Of a stretch of DNA of 64,000 nucleotides, positions 36,207-44,985 are shown piece after piece (the first letter of the stretch is position 1; each line of letters starts with the position of its first letter). Below the pieces are notes generated by a model. The model saw nothing but the letters and a program-made list of their open reading frames with translations. It was not told the origin of the DNA and did not search any database. The translations under genes were made by a program, and so were the position numbers. Location of the stretch: assembly GCF_947500045.1 (NCBI RefSeq), contig NZ_CANMQQ010000007.1, positions 62,001 through 126,000 of the forward strand, given 5' to 3'. The DNA comes from an uncultured Ruegeria sp. (lineage in GTDB: Bacteria; Pseudomonadota; Alphaproteobacteria; Rhodobacterales; Rhodobacteraceae).

Positions 36207-37394
36207 TTATTCTTCATTCATGTTTGGCAAAGTCGCCAGAATTTCTTGCGTATCCGCACCGAATTCAGGAGGTGGGTACCGGTAAGTCACGGGTGTCTTT
36301 GAAAATTTCAGCGGATTCCCGATCAGATCGACAGAGCCGCGTCGCGCAGATGGTGCGCGCATCTCGATTTTCAAGTCCCGCGCCTGCACCTGATCCGAGG
36401 CAAAGACCTGATCCAGCCTGTTGACCGGGCCTACCGGGATTTTGCTGGCTTCGAGTCCGTCCAGGATTGTATGAACAGGATGGGCTGCGATCAAGGGTTG
36501 GAGCAGGGCAATCAGCCGATCCCGGTTGGCCAGCCGCGCCGGATTGGTTGCAAAGTCTGGGTTCTTGGCCATCTCGGGTGCACCAAGCCAGGTAACAAAA
36601 CGCTCAAATTGCGTGTCATTGCCAACAGCGATGATCACGTCGCCATCTGCGGCGGCAAAGACTTGATAAGGGGCGATGTTCGGGTGAGCATTGCCGCGCC
36701 TCTCGGGGACTTCGCCCGATGTCAGGTGATTGACCCCTTCATTGACGAGCCACGCGACCTGGGTGTCCACCAATGCCAGGTCGATATGCTGACCTTCGCC
36801 AGTGCAGTTGCGGTGCAGGAGTGCTGCGAGAATTCCTGTGGCCGCATACATGCCGCACATCACATCGGCAACGCCCACCCCTACTTTCATAGGTTCGCCA
36901 TCGGTCGCACCTGTCAGGCTCATGATCCCGCCGTAACCTTGCGCCATCAGATCATAGCCCGGCTTCGCCGCATTGGGGCCGGTTTGACCAAAGCCAGAGA
37001 TCGAACAATAGATCAGGCGCGGGTTGGATTGCAGGATTGTCTTGTGGTCGAGTCCATATTTGCGCAGTCCCCCCGGTTTGAAGTTCTCAACAAGGATATC
37101 CGAGTGCGCAGCCAATTGACGGAGTTGCGTCTGCCCGATGATCGAGGTGATGTCGATTGCTACGGATTTCTTGTTGCGATTGGCGGACATGAAATAGGCG
37201 CTTAGGTCCGTGTCCTGCCCGTCTTGGCCTTCGACAAAGGGTGGACCCCAACTGCGCGTGTCGTCGCCGCCTGTGGCCGGGTTTTCGATCTTGATAACCT
37301 CTGCGCCGAGGTCGCCTAGTAGCTGTGTCGCTGTTGGTCCGGCCAGAATGCGGCTGAGGTCCAGGACTTTTACGCCTGTAAGCGGTCCGGTCAC
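36207..37394 (-). CDS. CaiB/BaiF-type CoA transferase
   Basis: 395 aa, class III CoA transferase. GTG start at 37394 overlaps the aminotransferase stop by four bases (GTGA) and has GGAGG upstream. LDLSRILAGPTATQLLGDLG and VIKIENPATGGDDTR are N-terminal signatures; the catalytic Asp lies in GVADVMCGMYAATG. Moves CoA between acids without free CoA. Together with the acyl-CoA dehydrogenase of this operon it would activate and oxidise a carboxylic acid derived from the imported compound. Confidence 0.88.
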   Translation of the reverse strand: MTGPLTGVKVLDLSRILAGPTATQLLGDLGAEVIKIENPATGGDDTRSWGPPFVEGQDGQDTDLSAYFMSANRNKKSVAIDITSIIGQTQLRQLAAHSDILVENFKPGGLRKYGLDHKTILQSNPRLIYCSISGFGQTGPNAAKPGYDLMAQGYGGIMSLTGATDGEPMKVGVGVADVMCGMYAATGILAALLHRNCTGEGQHIDLALVDTQVAWLVNEGVNHLTSGEVPERRGNAHPNIAPYQVFAAADGDVIIAVGNDTQFERFVTWLGAPEMAKNPDFATNPARLANRDRLIALLQPLIAAHPVHTILDGLEASKIPVGPVNRLDQVFASDQVQARDLKIEMRAPSARRGSVDLIGNPLKFSKTPVTYRYPPPEFGADTQEILATLPNMNEE

Positions 37395-38614
37395 GAGGCC
37401 TCCTTCAGGTCTGCGCAAGCTGCCGCAATGCGCGCACATGCCTCGCGTAAGTTCTCTTCAGATGCTGCTGTTGATATGCGCAGATGTGGTGAGAGGCCAA
37501 ATGCCGCGCCTGGCACGGCAGAGACATAATGATCTTCCAAAAGGTGGGTGCAAAATTCGATATCAGACGTGATCACGCGCCCAGCCGGAGTCATTTTTCC
37601 GATCACGCCGCTGCAATCGGGATAGACATAGAACGCGCCTTCAGGACGAATGCAGCTGATACCCTGGGCGACGTTCAAGGCATCAACAACAATATCGCGT
37701 CGCTTTTGGAAGCTTGCCGAACGCGTTGCCAAGAAACCTGTCGGACCACTCAGCGCGGCAATACCTGCAGCCTGTGAGATCGAGCAGGCATGTGTCAGGC
37801 TCTGCCCCTGCACCACGTTCATCTGCTTGATGATCTGCGACGGCCCCGCCGCGTAGCCCAGGCGCCAGCCTGTCATGGCAAAAACCTTGGACACACCATT
37901 CACGATCAGCACCCGGTCTTTCAGATCAGGGGCGACATTGAGGATGGAGGCAAAGCGATGCCCGTTAAACATCAGATGTTCATAGATATCATCGCTCAGG
38001 ATCGCGACATGGGGATGCGCGCGCAGGACTTTTGCCAGCCTTTCCAGATGCTCGGCGCTGTAGACACCGCCGGTTGGGTTGCTGGGTGAGTTCAACACGA
38101 GCCAACGAGTGTGCGGCGTGATCGCCTTCGCCAATTGCGCAGGCGAGATCAGGAACCGCTGACTTTGCGGGCAATCCACCACGACCGGGACGCCTTCGGC
38201 CATAGCAACAATATCGGGGTAAGAGGACCAGTAGGGTGCTGGTATAATCACCTCATCGCCGGGGCTGACGGTCGCCATCATAGCGTTGAAAATAATGCTC
38301 TTGCAGCCGCCGCCCACGGTGATGTCCGCCAGATCACAATCCAGATCATTCTCGCGTTTCAGCTTGGCGGCGATGGCCTCACGCATCGGCACGGTGCCGG
38401 GAACGATGGTATAGCGCGTCTCGTCGCGCTCGATCGCCTCAATCGCAGCTTGTTTGATGTGATCGGGCGTCGTGAAGTCAGGCTCACCGATGCCAAGTTC
38501 AATGACCGGATGCCCCTCGCTGGCCAATTGGCGTGCCTTCTGCACAAGGCCGAGGATCATCGAGGGACGAACATGCGCCAGACGTGCAGCGGGCTTATGA
38601 TCAGGTGCCGTCAT
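37391..38614 (-). CDS. PLP aminotransferase class I/II (AspB-like)
   Basis: 407 aa. PLP lysine in VNGVSKVFAMTGWRLGYAAG, NSPSNPTGGVYS and LSDDIYEHLMF are standard cofactor motifs; ELGIGEPDFTTPDHI is the N-terminal loop of prokaryotic aspartate aminotransferase-like enzymes. Overlaps the TPR gene by four bases at its start. Different in sequence from the aminotransferase at 6.8 kb. Substrate unknown; probably transaminates an amino acid released by uptake and hydrolysis. Confidence 0.86.
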   Translation of the reverse strand: MTAPDHKPAARLAHVRPSMILGLVQKARQLASEGHPVIELGIGEPDFTTPDHIKQAAIEAIERDETRYTIVPGTVPMREAIAAKLKRENDLDCDLADITVGGGCKSIIFNAMMATVSPGDEVIIPAPYWSSYPDIVAMAEGVPVVVDCPQSQRFLISPAQLAKAITPHTRWLVLNSPSNPTGGVYSAEHLERLAKVLRAHPHVAILSDDIYEHLMFNGHRFASILNVAPDLKDRVLIVNGVSKVFAMTGWRLGYAAGPSQIIKQMNVVQGQSLTHACSISQAAGIAALSGPTGFLATRSASFQKRRDIVVDALNVAQGISCIRPEGAFYVYPDCSGVIGKMTPAGRVITSDIEFCTHLLEDHYVSAVPGAAFGLSPHLRISTAASEENLREACARIAAACADLKEAS

Positions 38615-40029
38615 GCGTGGATTAGGGATTGCGCCTTGGCGGTGGCCCGGTCCGCGTTTGAGCTATCCCCCAGCCCTTTGAAGGCCCGCGCTACGGCGCG
38701 CCAATTCTGGGCCGAGGTGGGTTTCAGCGCAGTCCGCTCATTCGCCAGCGCCAGCGCCAAGTCAAAGCGGCGTGCGCGCAGTGCAGCTTCGAGCAGGGTC
38801 CAGCCGATGATATCACGTTGCGCAAAAGAACCGCCGAGACGGTGGGTCATGTAACGCACGGGCAAGAGCCGATCCACGCAGTCACCATAGTGCTCGTTCT
38901 TGAAATCCCGCATGGCCAGACAGAAGGGCATCCCGATCTCACGGCTCATGGCGACATTGGCGTCCGATGCGCTTTCCAAGTAGCGCTCATTGGCGGACAA
39001 AAGCTCATTTTGAGCGTCTACACGGTCGTCCGATACAAAGGTCAACATCGCATGGACGTCGTTGAAGGCATAAAGCGTGTCCTGCGCGGCGGGTTCCCAC
39101 TTGTCGGCAAGATGTTTCCAGCGGTCGCCGGAGTCTTGTCCCACCAGGTTGATCCGCCATAGCAGGGCAGAGGCGTCCAGCTCTTCGTATTTATTGCCAT
39201 CCTTTTGGCGTGAATCCAGATGGGTGTCGAAGATGTTATACACCTTGTCATATTGTTCGATATCAAGGTGATAAAGCGCCGTATGCCACCAAAGATGATT
39301 GGCAAAGTTAGACGTGCCCCATTTATTGGCACGCTCCTTCATAAAGCGCACACCACCCGTCTGACGCCCCCTCATCTCCATTACATGGGCAACGGCATGC
39401 ACGGCATATGGATGATCGGGACGAATAGCCAAAGCCTGACGCGCCAATTGTTCGGCATGAGAAAAGTCACGGTTTTCCTCAAGCCCGAAGGCATAGAAGC
39501 CCAGTACGAATTCATACCCTGGAACGCTTTCATCCCAGAGTGTCGACGACCGCGCGACCACATCGCGTTGTCCTGCGATGTCGCCTAGTAGAACGTCCGC
39601 GTAGTGGACAAGCTCCATCGCGAGAAGGTCCCTGGGGTATTTGACGAGCACCGCTTCCCATTTCTGCACAGCACCGAAGAAATCACCATTCACCCAGGCC
39701 CTGACCGCCTCGTAGTGACCTATTTCTCGGTCATTCGCCGTTTTGAGCCGCTTCTCCGCCTCACCAAGTGATTTGACCATGAGGTCGTAAATACGAGTCT
39801 CCATGGATTGCGTCAGCCAACCCGCCTTGAAGAGCCAACCCATGATGAAATCTGGATGCTCGTTGAGAACCTTGTTTATCTCAGCTATCGCATCACCCCG
39901 AAAGGACAGCGACATGATGATTGCGCGTTCCAGGCCTTCAATGGCTTTTGTATCCGGGTAAGAGACCGGCACGCCACGACAGTCAGTGAAGCTTTTTTGC
40001 TTGGTTGCAGTGTTAGATGCGGCCATCAT
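38611..40029 (-). CDS. TPR protein of the TTC38 type
   Basis: 472 aa soluble protein. Repeated helix pairs such as ALAIRPDHPYAVHAVAHVME and HTALYHLDIEQYDKVYNIFD, with the conserved MRGRQTGGVRFMKER and FANHLWWHTALYHL, resemble the eukaryotic and bacterial TTC38 family, whose function is unknown. No signal peptide or membrane segment. ATG at 40029 has AAGGA six bases upstream and overlaps the end of the ThDP gene; the stop overlaps the aminotransferase start. Its tight packing inside a catabolic operon suggests it scaffolds or modifies the pathway enzymes, but this is inference only. Confidence 0.75.
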   Translation of the reverse strand: MMAASNTATKQKSFTDCRGVPVSYPDTKAIEGLERAIIMSLSFRGDAIAEINKVLNEHPDFIMGWLFKAGWLTQSMETRIYDLMVKSLGEAEKRLKTANDREIGHYEAVRAWVNGDFFGAVQKWEAVLVKYPRDLLAMELVHYADVLLGDIAGQRDVVARSSTLWDESVPGYEFVLGFYAFGLEENRDFSHAEQLARQALAIRPDHPYAVHAVAHVMEMRGRQTGGVRFMKERANKWGTSNFANHLWWHTALYHLDIEQYDKVYNIFDTHLDSRQKDGNKYEELDASALLWRINLVGQDSGDRWKHLADKWEPAAQDTLYAFNDVHAMLTFVSDDRVDAQNELLSANERYLESASDANVAMSREIGMPFCLAMRDFKNEHYGDCVDRLLPVRYMTHRLGGSFAQRDIIGWTLLEAALRARRFDLALALANERTALKPTSAQNWRAVARAFKGLGDSSNADRATAKAQSLIHA

Positions 40030-41632
40030 AGGCATTCCTTCCAATCACGGCTGAAATCAAGGTGAAGGTGTCGCGCTCAAACGCGGCTTTAATCGCAGTA
40101 TTCAAGTCTTCGCGGGTGCGGACGGTTTCTCCGGCCCCGCCCATGGCGTGTGCAACAGCGGTGAAATCCGTGCCGGGGAATTCAACACCAAGATTTGGCA
40201 TCTGATTGCCCCGTTGCTTGAGTTCTATGAGGCCAAGTTGTTCATCAACAAAGACCACAATCGGCAGACCCAGCTTATGGTCGCGGGCAGTCGCCAGCTC
40301 TCCAAGGAACATCTCAACCCCTGCATCACCTACAAAGCCAATCACAGGCCGTTCAGGCTCAGCCATCTTGCGCCCAATCGCGAGCGGAACCGCGCAGCCC
40401 ATGGTGCAGAGCGCCGAGGATTGCATTAAGCCATGGGGTTCGTCGCATTTCCAGATATGGCTCATCACGATCCGGTGCGCGCCGCTATCTGCGGTGGCTG
40501 CTGTTCCGGGTGGGCAAGCCTTGCGGGCCTCATCCACGACGGCGGCGGGACCCCACTCCTCATCGCCCTGGAACGCGGTCGCCAAGGCAGATTTGAGATC
40601 AGCAATCTCCTTTGCACCCAATGGCGAGGCTGTGCCGATAGAAATCGCTTCGAGCGAGGCCGCAATGTTTCCAGTGAAATTCAGTGGGGCATTGTGCATA
40701 TAGTGGGTGTCTGCTTCGGCCGAGATGTCGATCACACGCTGGTCAGGTGCGCAAAGGTCGCGCCAGCCAAGGCGCATCTCAATCGGATCGTAGCCCGCCA
40801 GGATCAGACAGTCAGAAGACTGCACCAGCGGCAGCAAAAGCTTGTCCGCCACCGGCGAGAGACCCGCGCCGCCTAAGGCCAGTGAATGCGCCTCGTCCAG
40901 AATGCCTTTGGCTTTGTATGTGGTGATTAGCGGTATGTTAAGGTCCCGGCAGAAGCCAGCGACCGCCTCGTTGCCCTTCTGGGTCAGCACGTCCACACCG
41001 GCCACCATCAGAGGGCGTTTTGCCTCGCTGAGCCAGCTTCGGGCTGTTTCCAAATCGCCGCCAGCCGGGGCCATTGTGGATTGTGGGGTGGCGCGGGGCT
41101 TGCGCCAAGCGTCAGAAACCTCGCGTTGCAGGTCAATCGGCACATCCAGCAGAACCGGGCCGGGGCGGCCTGTTGTGGCGATGGTGACGGCCTTATCGAT
41201 CAGAATACCGGCAGTTCCCGGTTCCACCCGGAACGCAGCCTTGGTGACCGGCTCCAGAAACTTCACATGGTCAAAGACCTGATGGGTGTATGTGTGCGCC
41301 TCGACCGCCGAAACGCAGCCTGTCAGCACGATCATCGGCACCCGGTCCTGCCAGGCATTGGCAATTGCATTGGCCGCATTGGCAATGCCTGGTCCAATCG
41401 TGGCAAAAAGCACGCCCGGCGCTCCATTGGCGTGCCATGTACCTTCGGCCATGAATCCGCCGGAGTTTTCATGCTTGACCAGCGCGACCTTCAGTCCCAC
41501 CCGGTCCAATGCATCCATCAGGGCCAGGACTTCTCCGCCGGGTATGCCAAAGGCATGGCGGCATCCTGCTTCATAGATTCTTTCAGCAATCACTTCTGAG
41601 GCCGTTTGACCCGTCTTCATATCGTCAAGCAT
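40013..41632 (-). CDS. ThDP-dependent enzyme, acetolactate synthase-like
   Basis: 539 aa, three domains. The catalytic Glu is in VKHENSGGFMAEG. The ThDP/Mg motif is altered: GDAGVEMFLGELATARDHKL then PIVVFVDEQ, so GDG...NN becomes GDA...VD. It overlaps the acyl-CoA dehydrogenase stop by eight bases. Could decarboxylate or carboligate the 2-oxoacid made by the neighbouring aminotransferase. No regulatory small subunit is present, arguing against a biosynthetic acetolactate synthase. Confidence 0.85.
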   Translation of the reverse strand: MLDDMKTGQTASEVIAERIYEAGCRHAFGIPGGEVLALMDALDRVGLKVALVKHENSGGFMAEGTWHANGAPGVLFATIGPGIANAANAIANAWQDRVPMIVLTGCVSAVEAHTYTHQVFDHVKFLEPVTKAAFRVEPGTAGILIDKAVTIATTGRPGPVLLDVPIDLQREVSDAWRKPRATPQSTMAPAGGDLETARSWLSEAKRPLMVAGVDVLTQKGNEAVAGFCRDLNIPLITTYKAKGILDEAHSLALGGAGLSPVADKLLLPLVQSSDCLILAGYDPIEMRLGWRDLCAPDQRVIDISAEADTHYMHNAPLNFTGNIAASLEAISIGTASPLGAKEIADLKSALATAFQGDEEWGPAAVVDEARKACPPGTAATADSGAHRIVMSHIWKCDEPHGLMQSSALCTMGCAVPLAIGRKMAEPERPVIGFVGDAGVEMFLGELATARDHKLGLPIVVFVDEQLGLIELKQRGNQMPNLGVEFPGTDFTAVAHAMGGAGETVRTREDLNTAIKAAFERDTFTLISAVIGRNAYDGRI

Positions 41633-42860
41633 TTACGTCTTTCGGGAGGTATCCACCGCGGGTCTGCGGGGTTTTCATATTTAAGGCTTTGCCCGCCACC
41701 AAATTGCGCAGCATCTGCGCCGTGCCGCCGCCGATGGTGAACATGCGTGCATCCCGCAGCATCCGTTCGACGGTGCAGTTCCGGGAATAACCGCGCGCGC
41801 CATGCAGTTGCAGCGCGTCATTGGTTACTTTCACAGCCATTTCTGAGGCAAAGACCTTGGCCTGAGCGGCCAGCATTGGATCGGGAAAGCCTGACCCCGT
41901 CGTCTCGGCACTTACGGCGGCGCGCCAGATCATCATGCGCGCAGCATCAATCTGCATCGACATATCCGCAACCATCCATTGCAAGCCCTGGAATTCGGCA
42001 ATTGGCCTGCCGAATTGCTCGCGGGTTTTCACGAATTCCACCGCAGCATCATAAGCACCGCGCGCAATGCCAAGCGCCACAGTCGCTGCACCCACGCGCT
42101 GCGCGTTGTAGGCGTTCATCAGACCTGCAAAGCCACGCTCAATGCCTTCCGGCGGGGTGATGAGACGGTTAAGCGGCAGGCGCAAATTGCCCATTATTAC
42201 TTGCGTTTCCGGAATGCCGCGCAGGCCCAGCGTTGGCTCGCGCTCCGCAATCACCAACCCGTCTTCTCCGAGATAAGCCACGAACCCACCGATGCCTTTG
42301 AACGCTCCATCCTCGATCACGCGGGCAAAAATCAGGTGCAGCTTTGACACCCCGCCACCCGTGATCCAGTGCTTTTTGCCGTTCAGAACCCAAGTGTCGC
42401 CGTCGCGCAAGGCGGTGCTGGTCATCTCGGTCGCGGCGCTCCCAGCATCGGGCTCGGTGATGCAGATGGCGGGCTTGTCTCCACCCAGGACATGATCCGC
42501 CGCGATGCGTTTCTGTTCATCCGTGCCATAGGCGATGATCGCGCCAACCGCGCCCATGTTGCCCTCAACCGCGATCCGCCCGGACACACCACAGCGCGCG
42601 GCCATTTCTTCGACCACCAAAGCCACGTCAAAATAGCTGTGACCGGGACCACCAAGCGCTTTGGGTACGCTCATGCCCATCAGCCCAGCCTTGGTCATCG
42701 CCTCTACAACAGGCCAAGGATAGGTCTCCGTTCGGTCTGTTTCAGCGGCGATGGGCGCGGAGACGTTTTCAGCAACGTGACGCGCACGCGCCTGAATGTC
42801 GCGCTGTCGGTCCGTCAGTTCGAACGAGGGGCCATTGGGATGTATTGCGTGATGAAGCAT
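41625..42860 (-). CDS. Acyl-CoA dehydrogenase-family flavoprotein
   Basis: 411 aa. FAD-binding ICITEPDAGSAATEMTSTA and KHWITGGGVSKLHLIFAR are family motifs, and GARGYSRNCTVERMLRDARM marks the C-terminal domain. The usual catalytic Glu of the IYEGT loop is Gly (FTIGGGTAQM), and the alternative Glu position used by isovaleryl-CoA dehydrogenase aligns with Gln (NAQRVG). A non-standard base or a reaction other than alpha,beta-dehydrogenation is therefore possible. First structural gene after the LysR gene. Confidence 0.85.
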   Translation of the reverse strand: MLHHAIHPNGPSFELTDRQRDIQARARHVAENVSAPIAAETDRTETYPWPVVEAMTKAGLMGMSVPKALGGPGHSYFDVALVVEEMAARCGVSGRIAVEGNMGAVGAIIAYGTDEQKRIAADHVLGGDKPAICITEPDAGSAATEMTSTALRDGDTWVLNGKKHWITGGGVSKLHLIFARVIEDGAFKGIGGFVAYLGEDGLVIAEREPTLGLRGIPETQVIMGNLRLPLNRLITPPEGIERGFAGLMNAYNAQRVGAATVALGIARGAYDAAVEFVKTREQFGRPIAEFQGLQWMVADMSMQIDAARMMIWRAAVSAETTGSGFPDPMLAAQAKVFASEMAVKVTNDALQLHGARGYSRNCTVERMLRDARMFTIGGGTAQMLRNLVAGKALNMKTPQTRGGYLPKDVNA

Positions 42861-42938
42861 GGGTGCGCTCGCCTTGTTGATGCGAGCAGCTTAGCGCCGC
42901 AAATGAAATTTACGTTAGTTGCGATTTCTTGTTTTTTG

Positions 42939-42955
42939 CGTGAGAATTTCTCACG
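42939..42955. promoter_or_regulatory. LysR-type operator ahead of acyl-CoA dehydrogenase operon
   Basis: CGTGAGAA-T-TTCTCACG is a 17-bp perfect two-fold site with a T-N11-A core (42941/42953). It overlaps the LysR stop codon and lies about 80 bp before the acyl-CoA dehydrogenase start. On the minus strand it is followed by an A-run, not a T-run, so a terminator is unlikely; an activator site is the better reading. Confidence 0.55.
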
Positions 42956-43811
42956 AAGATTGCAGCGCCGCGACGAAGGTATCAATCACGATATCGGCCC
43001 GACCATCTGAGTTCGTGAAGGCTCCAACTTCACGGGAAAAAGGTGGATCACCAAACGGCACAGTGCGCAGCCGGGTCGAAAAAGGCCGCCTTCCCTTGCA
43101 GATCGGGACGATGGATATGCCGAGGCCTTCACTCACAAGATTGGAAATGGCGTCGAGCGAGTCAATCTCCATGGCGCTTTTGACCTCGATGCCCTGCACG
43201 CTCAGCTCTTCCTCGATGCTTTGACCTGCCCAGGTTTTGCGATTGAACCAGATGAAAGGATGCTGGCGGAGCAAGTCCTGCCAGTTTTCGCCCTCAGCAT
43301 GGGCCGGTGCCACAATGACGAATGGCTCGAACGCAATGCTATGCCACTCCAGACCGGGGATCTGGTTTTCGGGCTTCGTGCAAATTGCAACATCCAGATG
43401 ACCCTCGGCGAGCCGTTGCGCCAGCGCAGCGGAACTCCCGTTCTTAACAGCGACTTGCAGCGCGGGATAGGTGGCCTGGATCGACTTGAGACCCGTTGGT
43501 AGAAAACTGGCAAGAGCCGTTGGAACGGACCCAATCGCCAAGTTGGATCGGACCATCTCGCCTCGCGCTACGCTTGCGGATGCTTCAAACAAAGCCAAAG
43601 TCTTCGTCGCATGTTCTGCCAGCGCCCGCCCCCGCGCCGTTGGAACCGGGGGCCGCTTGATGCGGTCAAATAACTGCACCCCCAACTCATCCTCCATCGC
43701 TTTGATCTGAAGGCTTACAGCAGAGGGAGAAAGCCCAATCACATCACCTGCCGCGGCAAATGATTTGTTTTCAATGACAGCCAAAAGCGTTTTGAGTTGG
43801 TTCATGTTCAT
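42951..43811 (-). CDS. LysR-family transcriptional regulator
   Basis: 286 aa. N-terminal helix-turn-helix LAVIENKSFAAAGDVIGLSP then SAVSLQIKAMEDELGVQLFD; effector domain after residue 90. The start is taken at NMNQLKTLL (43811); an in-frame ATG lies 18 bases upstream. Same strand as the catabolic operon, which begins 90 bp downstream behind a LysR-type palindrome, so it probably regulates it. Confidence 0.86.
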   Translation of the reverse strand: MNMNQLKTLLAVIENKSFAAAGDVIGLSPSAVSLQIKAMEDELGVQLFDRIKRPPVPTARGRALAEHATKTLALFEASASVARGEMVRSNLAIGSVPTALASFLPTGLKSIQATYPALQVAVKNGSSAALAQRLAEGHLDVAICTKPENQIPGLEWHSIAFEPFVIVAPAHAEGENWQDLLRQHPFIWFNRKTWAGQSIEEELSVQGIEVKSAMEIDSLDAISNLVSEGLGISIVPICKGRRPFSTRLRTVPFGDPPFSREVGAFTNSDGRADIVIDTFVAALQSS

Positions 43812-44152
43812 TGCGATCAAATTGACCACACCCTTGCCCAGAATGCTAGACGGCTGGCTGAAATGGTTGTATCAGGCACAAACGGCCTGCGCACCGAAAC
43901 CTCCAAAAACTTGTGCCATAAACTCTAGGAAACTCCACCTTTAACTCTGGAAAGTCTATGGCCGCACCCTTAGCAGCGGACATTGGCGCTTAGTGCAGCA
44001 TAAGGTAGTTTGGGCTCCTAGCGGCCGAATGCGCGCGCGGCGACCGCACGTTCAGTCGGTTCTCGAGAACCGACCTTGCCTCTTGCTGGTACAATCGCGC
44101 ATTCAGCACGGTGCTGATGACTGGGCGCGGAGGGAGGATCGGAGGGCACATC
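43812..44152. other. Intergenic region upstream of recombinase
   Basis: 341 bp with no recognisable gene; contains the 20-bp perfect palindrome at 44055-44074. Confidence 0.5.
44055..44074. promoter_or_regulatory. 20-bp perfect palindrome upstream of recombinase gene
   Basis: GTCGGTTCTCGAGAACCGAC reads the same on both strands without a spacer. It lies 79 bp before the recombinase start and could be an operator or a recombination core site. No second copy was seen in the window. Confidence 0.5.
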
Positions 44153-44785
44153 ATGCCAAGAGTCCAACTTCCTGCAACCACCCCGAAACGCAGGGCCTGG
44201 AACAAGGGGCGGCTCATCGGTCAAAAACGGCCTTTGCTGCCAAAACAGGTCTGGGCGATCCGGGCAAGGCTCGAACTTGCGGGCTATCTACGCGATCTGG
44301 CTTTGTTCAACGTCGCCATCGACAGCAAGCTGCGTGGCTGTGATCTGGTCAAATTGACCGTATCTGACTTAGTGAAGGATGATCGCGTTCGGGAACGCGT
44401 TTCAGTGATCCAGAGCAAGACCAAGCGACCAGTCCAGTTCGAACTGACGGAAAACACTCGTGAAACCGTCTTGGCTTGGGTCAAATCGCCTGAGATGTTT
44501 GCGTGTCGGTTCATATTCCCCAGCCGGTTCCATGACCGCCCACATATCTCAACGCGACAGTACGGTCGGATTGTCCGCGATTGGGTGACGGCGATCGGGT
44601 TAGAGCCGAGTGGGTACGGCACGCATTCATTGCGCCGGACGAAGGCAGCGGAAATCTATCGAAAAACCGGCAATCTCCGCGCTGTTCAGCTGCTGCTTGG
44701 TCATACCAAGATCGACAGTACTGTTCGATACCTGGGCGTCGAACTCGAAGATGCTCTAAGCATCGCCGAGCGCATAGACATCTGA
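44153..44785 (+). CDS. Short tyrosine recombinase (phage integrase family)
   Basis: 210 aa. The catalytic set is complete: R61 in SKLRGCDL, H158 and R161 in HSLRRT, H184 in LLGHTKI, nucleophile Y193 in VRYLGVE. The N-terminal SAM-like core-binding domain of typical integrases (300 aa or more) is absent; a short basic tail (TTPKRRAWNKGRLIGQKRP) replaces it. The start at 44153 avoids a Gly/Arg-rich frame extension to 44111. It could be a stand-alone recombinase, a domesticated integrase or a fragment; no attachment sites were recognised. Confidence 0.83.
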   Translation: MPRVQLPATTPKRRAWNKGRLIGQKRPLLPKQVWAIRARLELAGYLRDLALFNVAIDSKLRGCDLVKLTVSDLVKDDRVRERVSVIQSKTKRPVQFELTENTRETVLAWVKSPEMFACRFIFPSRFHDRPHISTRQYGRIVRDWVTAIGLEPSGYGTHSLRRTKAAEIYRKTGNLRAVQLLLGHTKIDSTVRYLGVELEDALSIAERIDI

Positions 44786-44985
44786 CTTACCTTGGCAGGC
44801 GGCTCCGCCGTTCGCCATTTCGAAGCGGTTATTTGTCTTTCCTGCGGCGGAGGTCAGGAGTGAGCCCACTTTGCCGGATGGTGCGAAGTGTCTGAACGAC
44901 TGCAATGTGTGTTACGTAGAAATGGCCACTACTTGCGGTAACCGTTTATGCCCGTTCACTGAAATGCTTGATCCAGTGCCGAAAT

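Noticed and set aside
38111..38854. Plus-strand open frame of 247 codons
   Set aside because: Antisense across an aminotransferase and TPR gene with strong family evidence on the minus strand.
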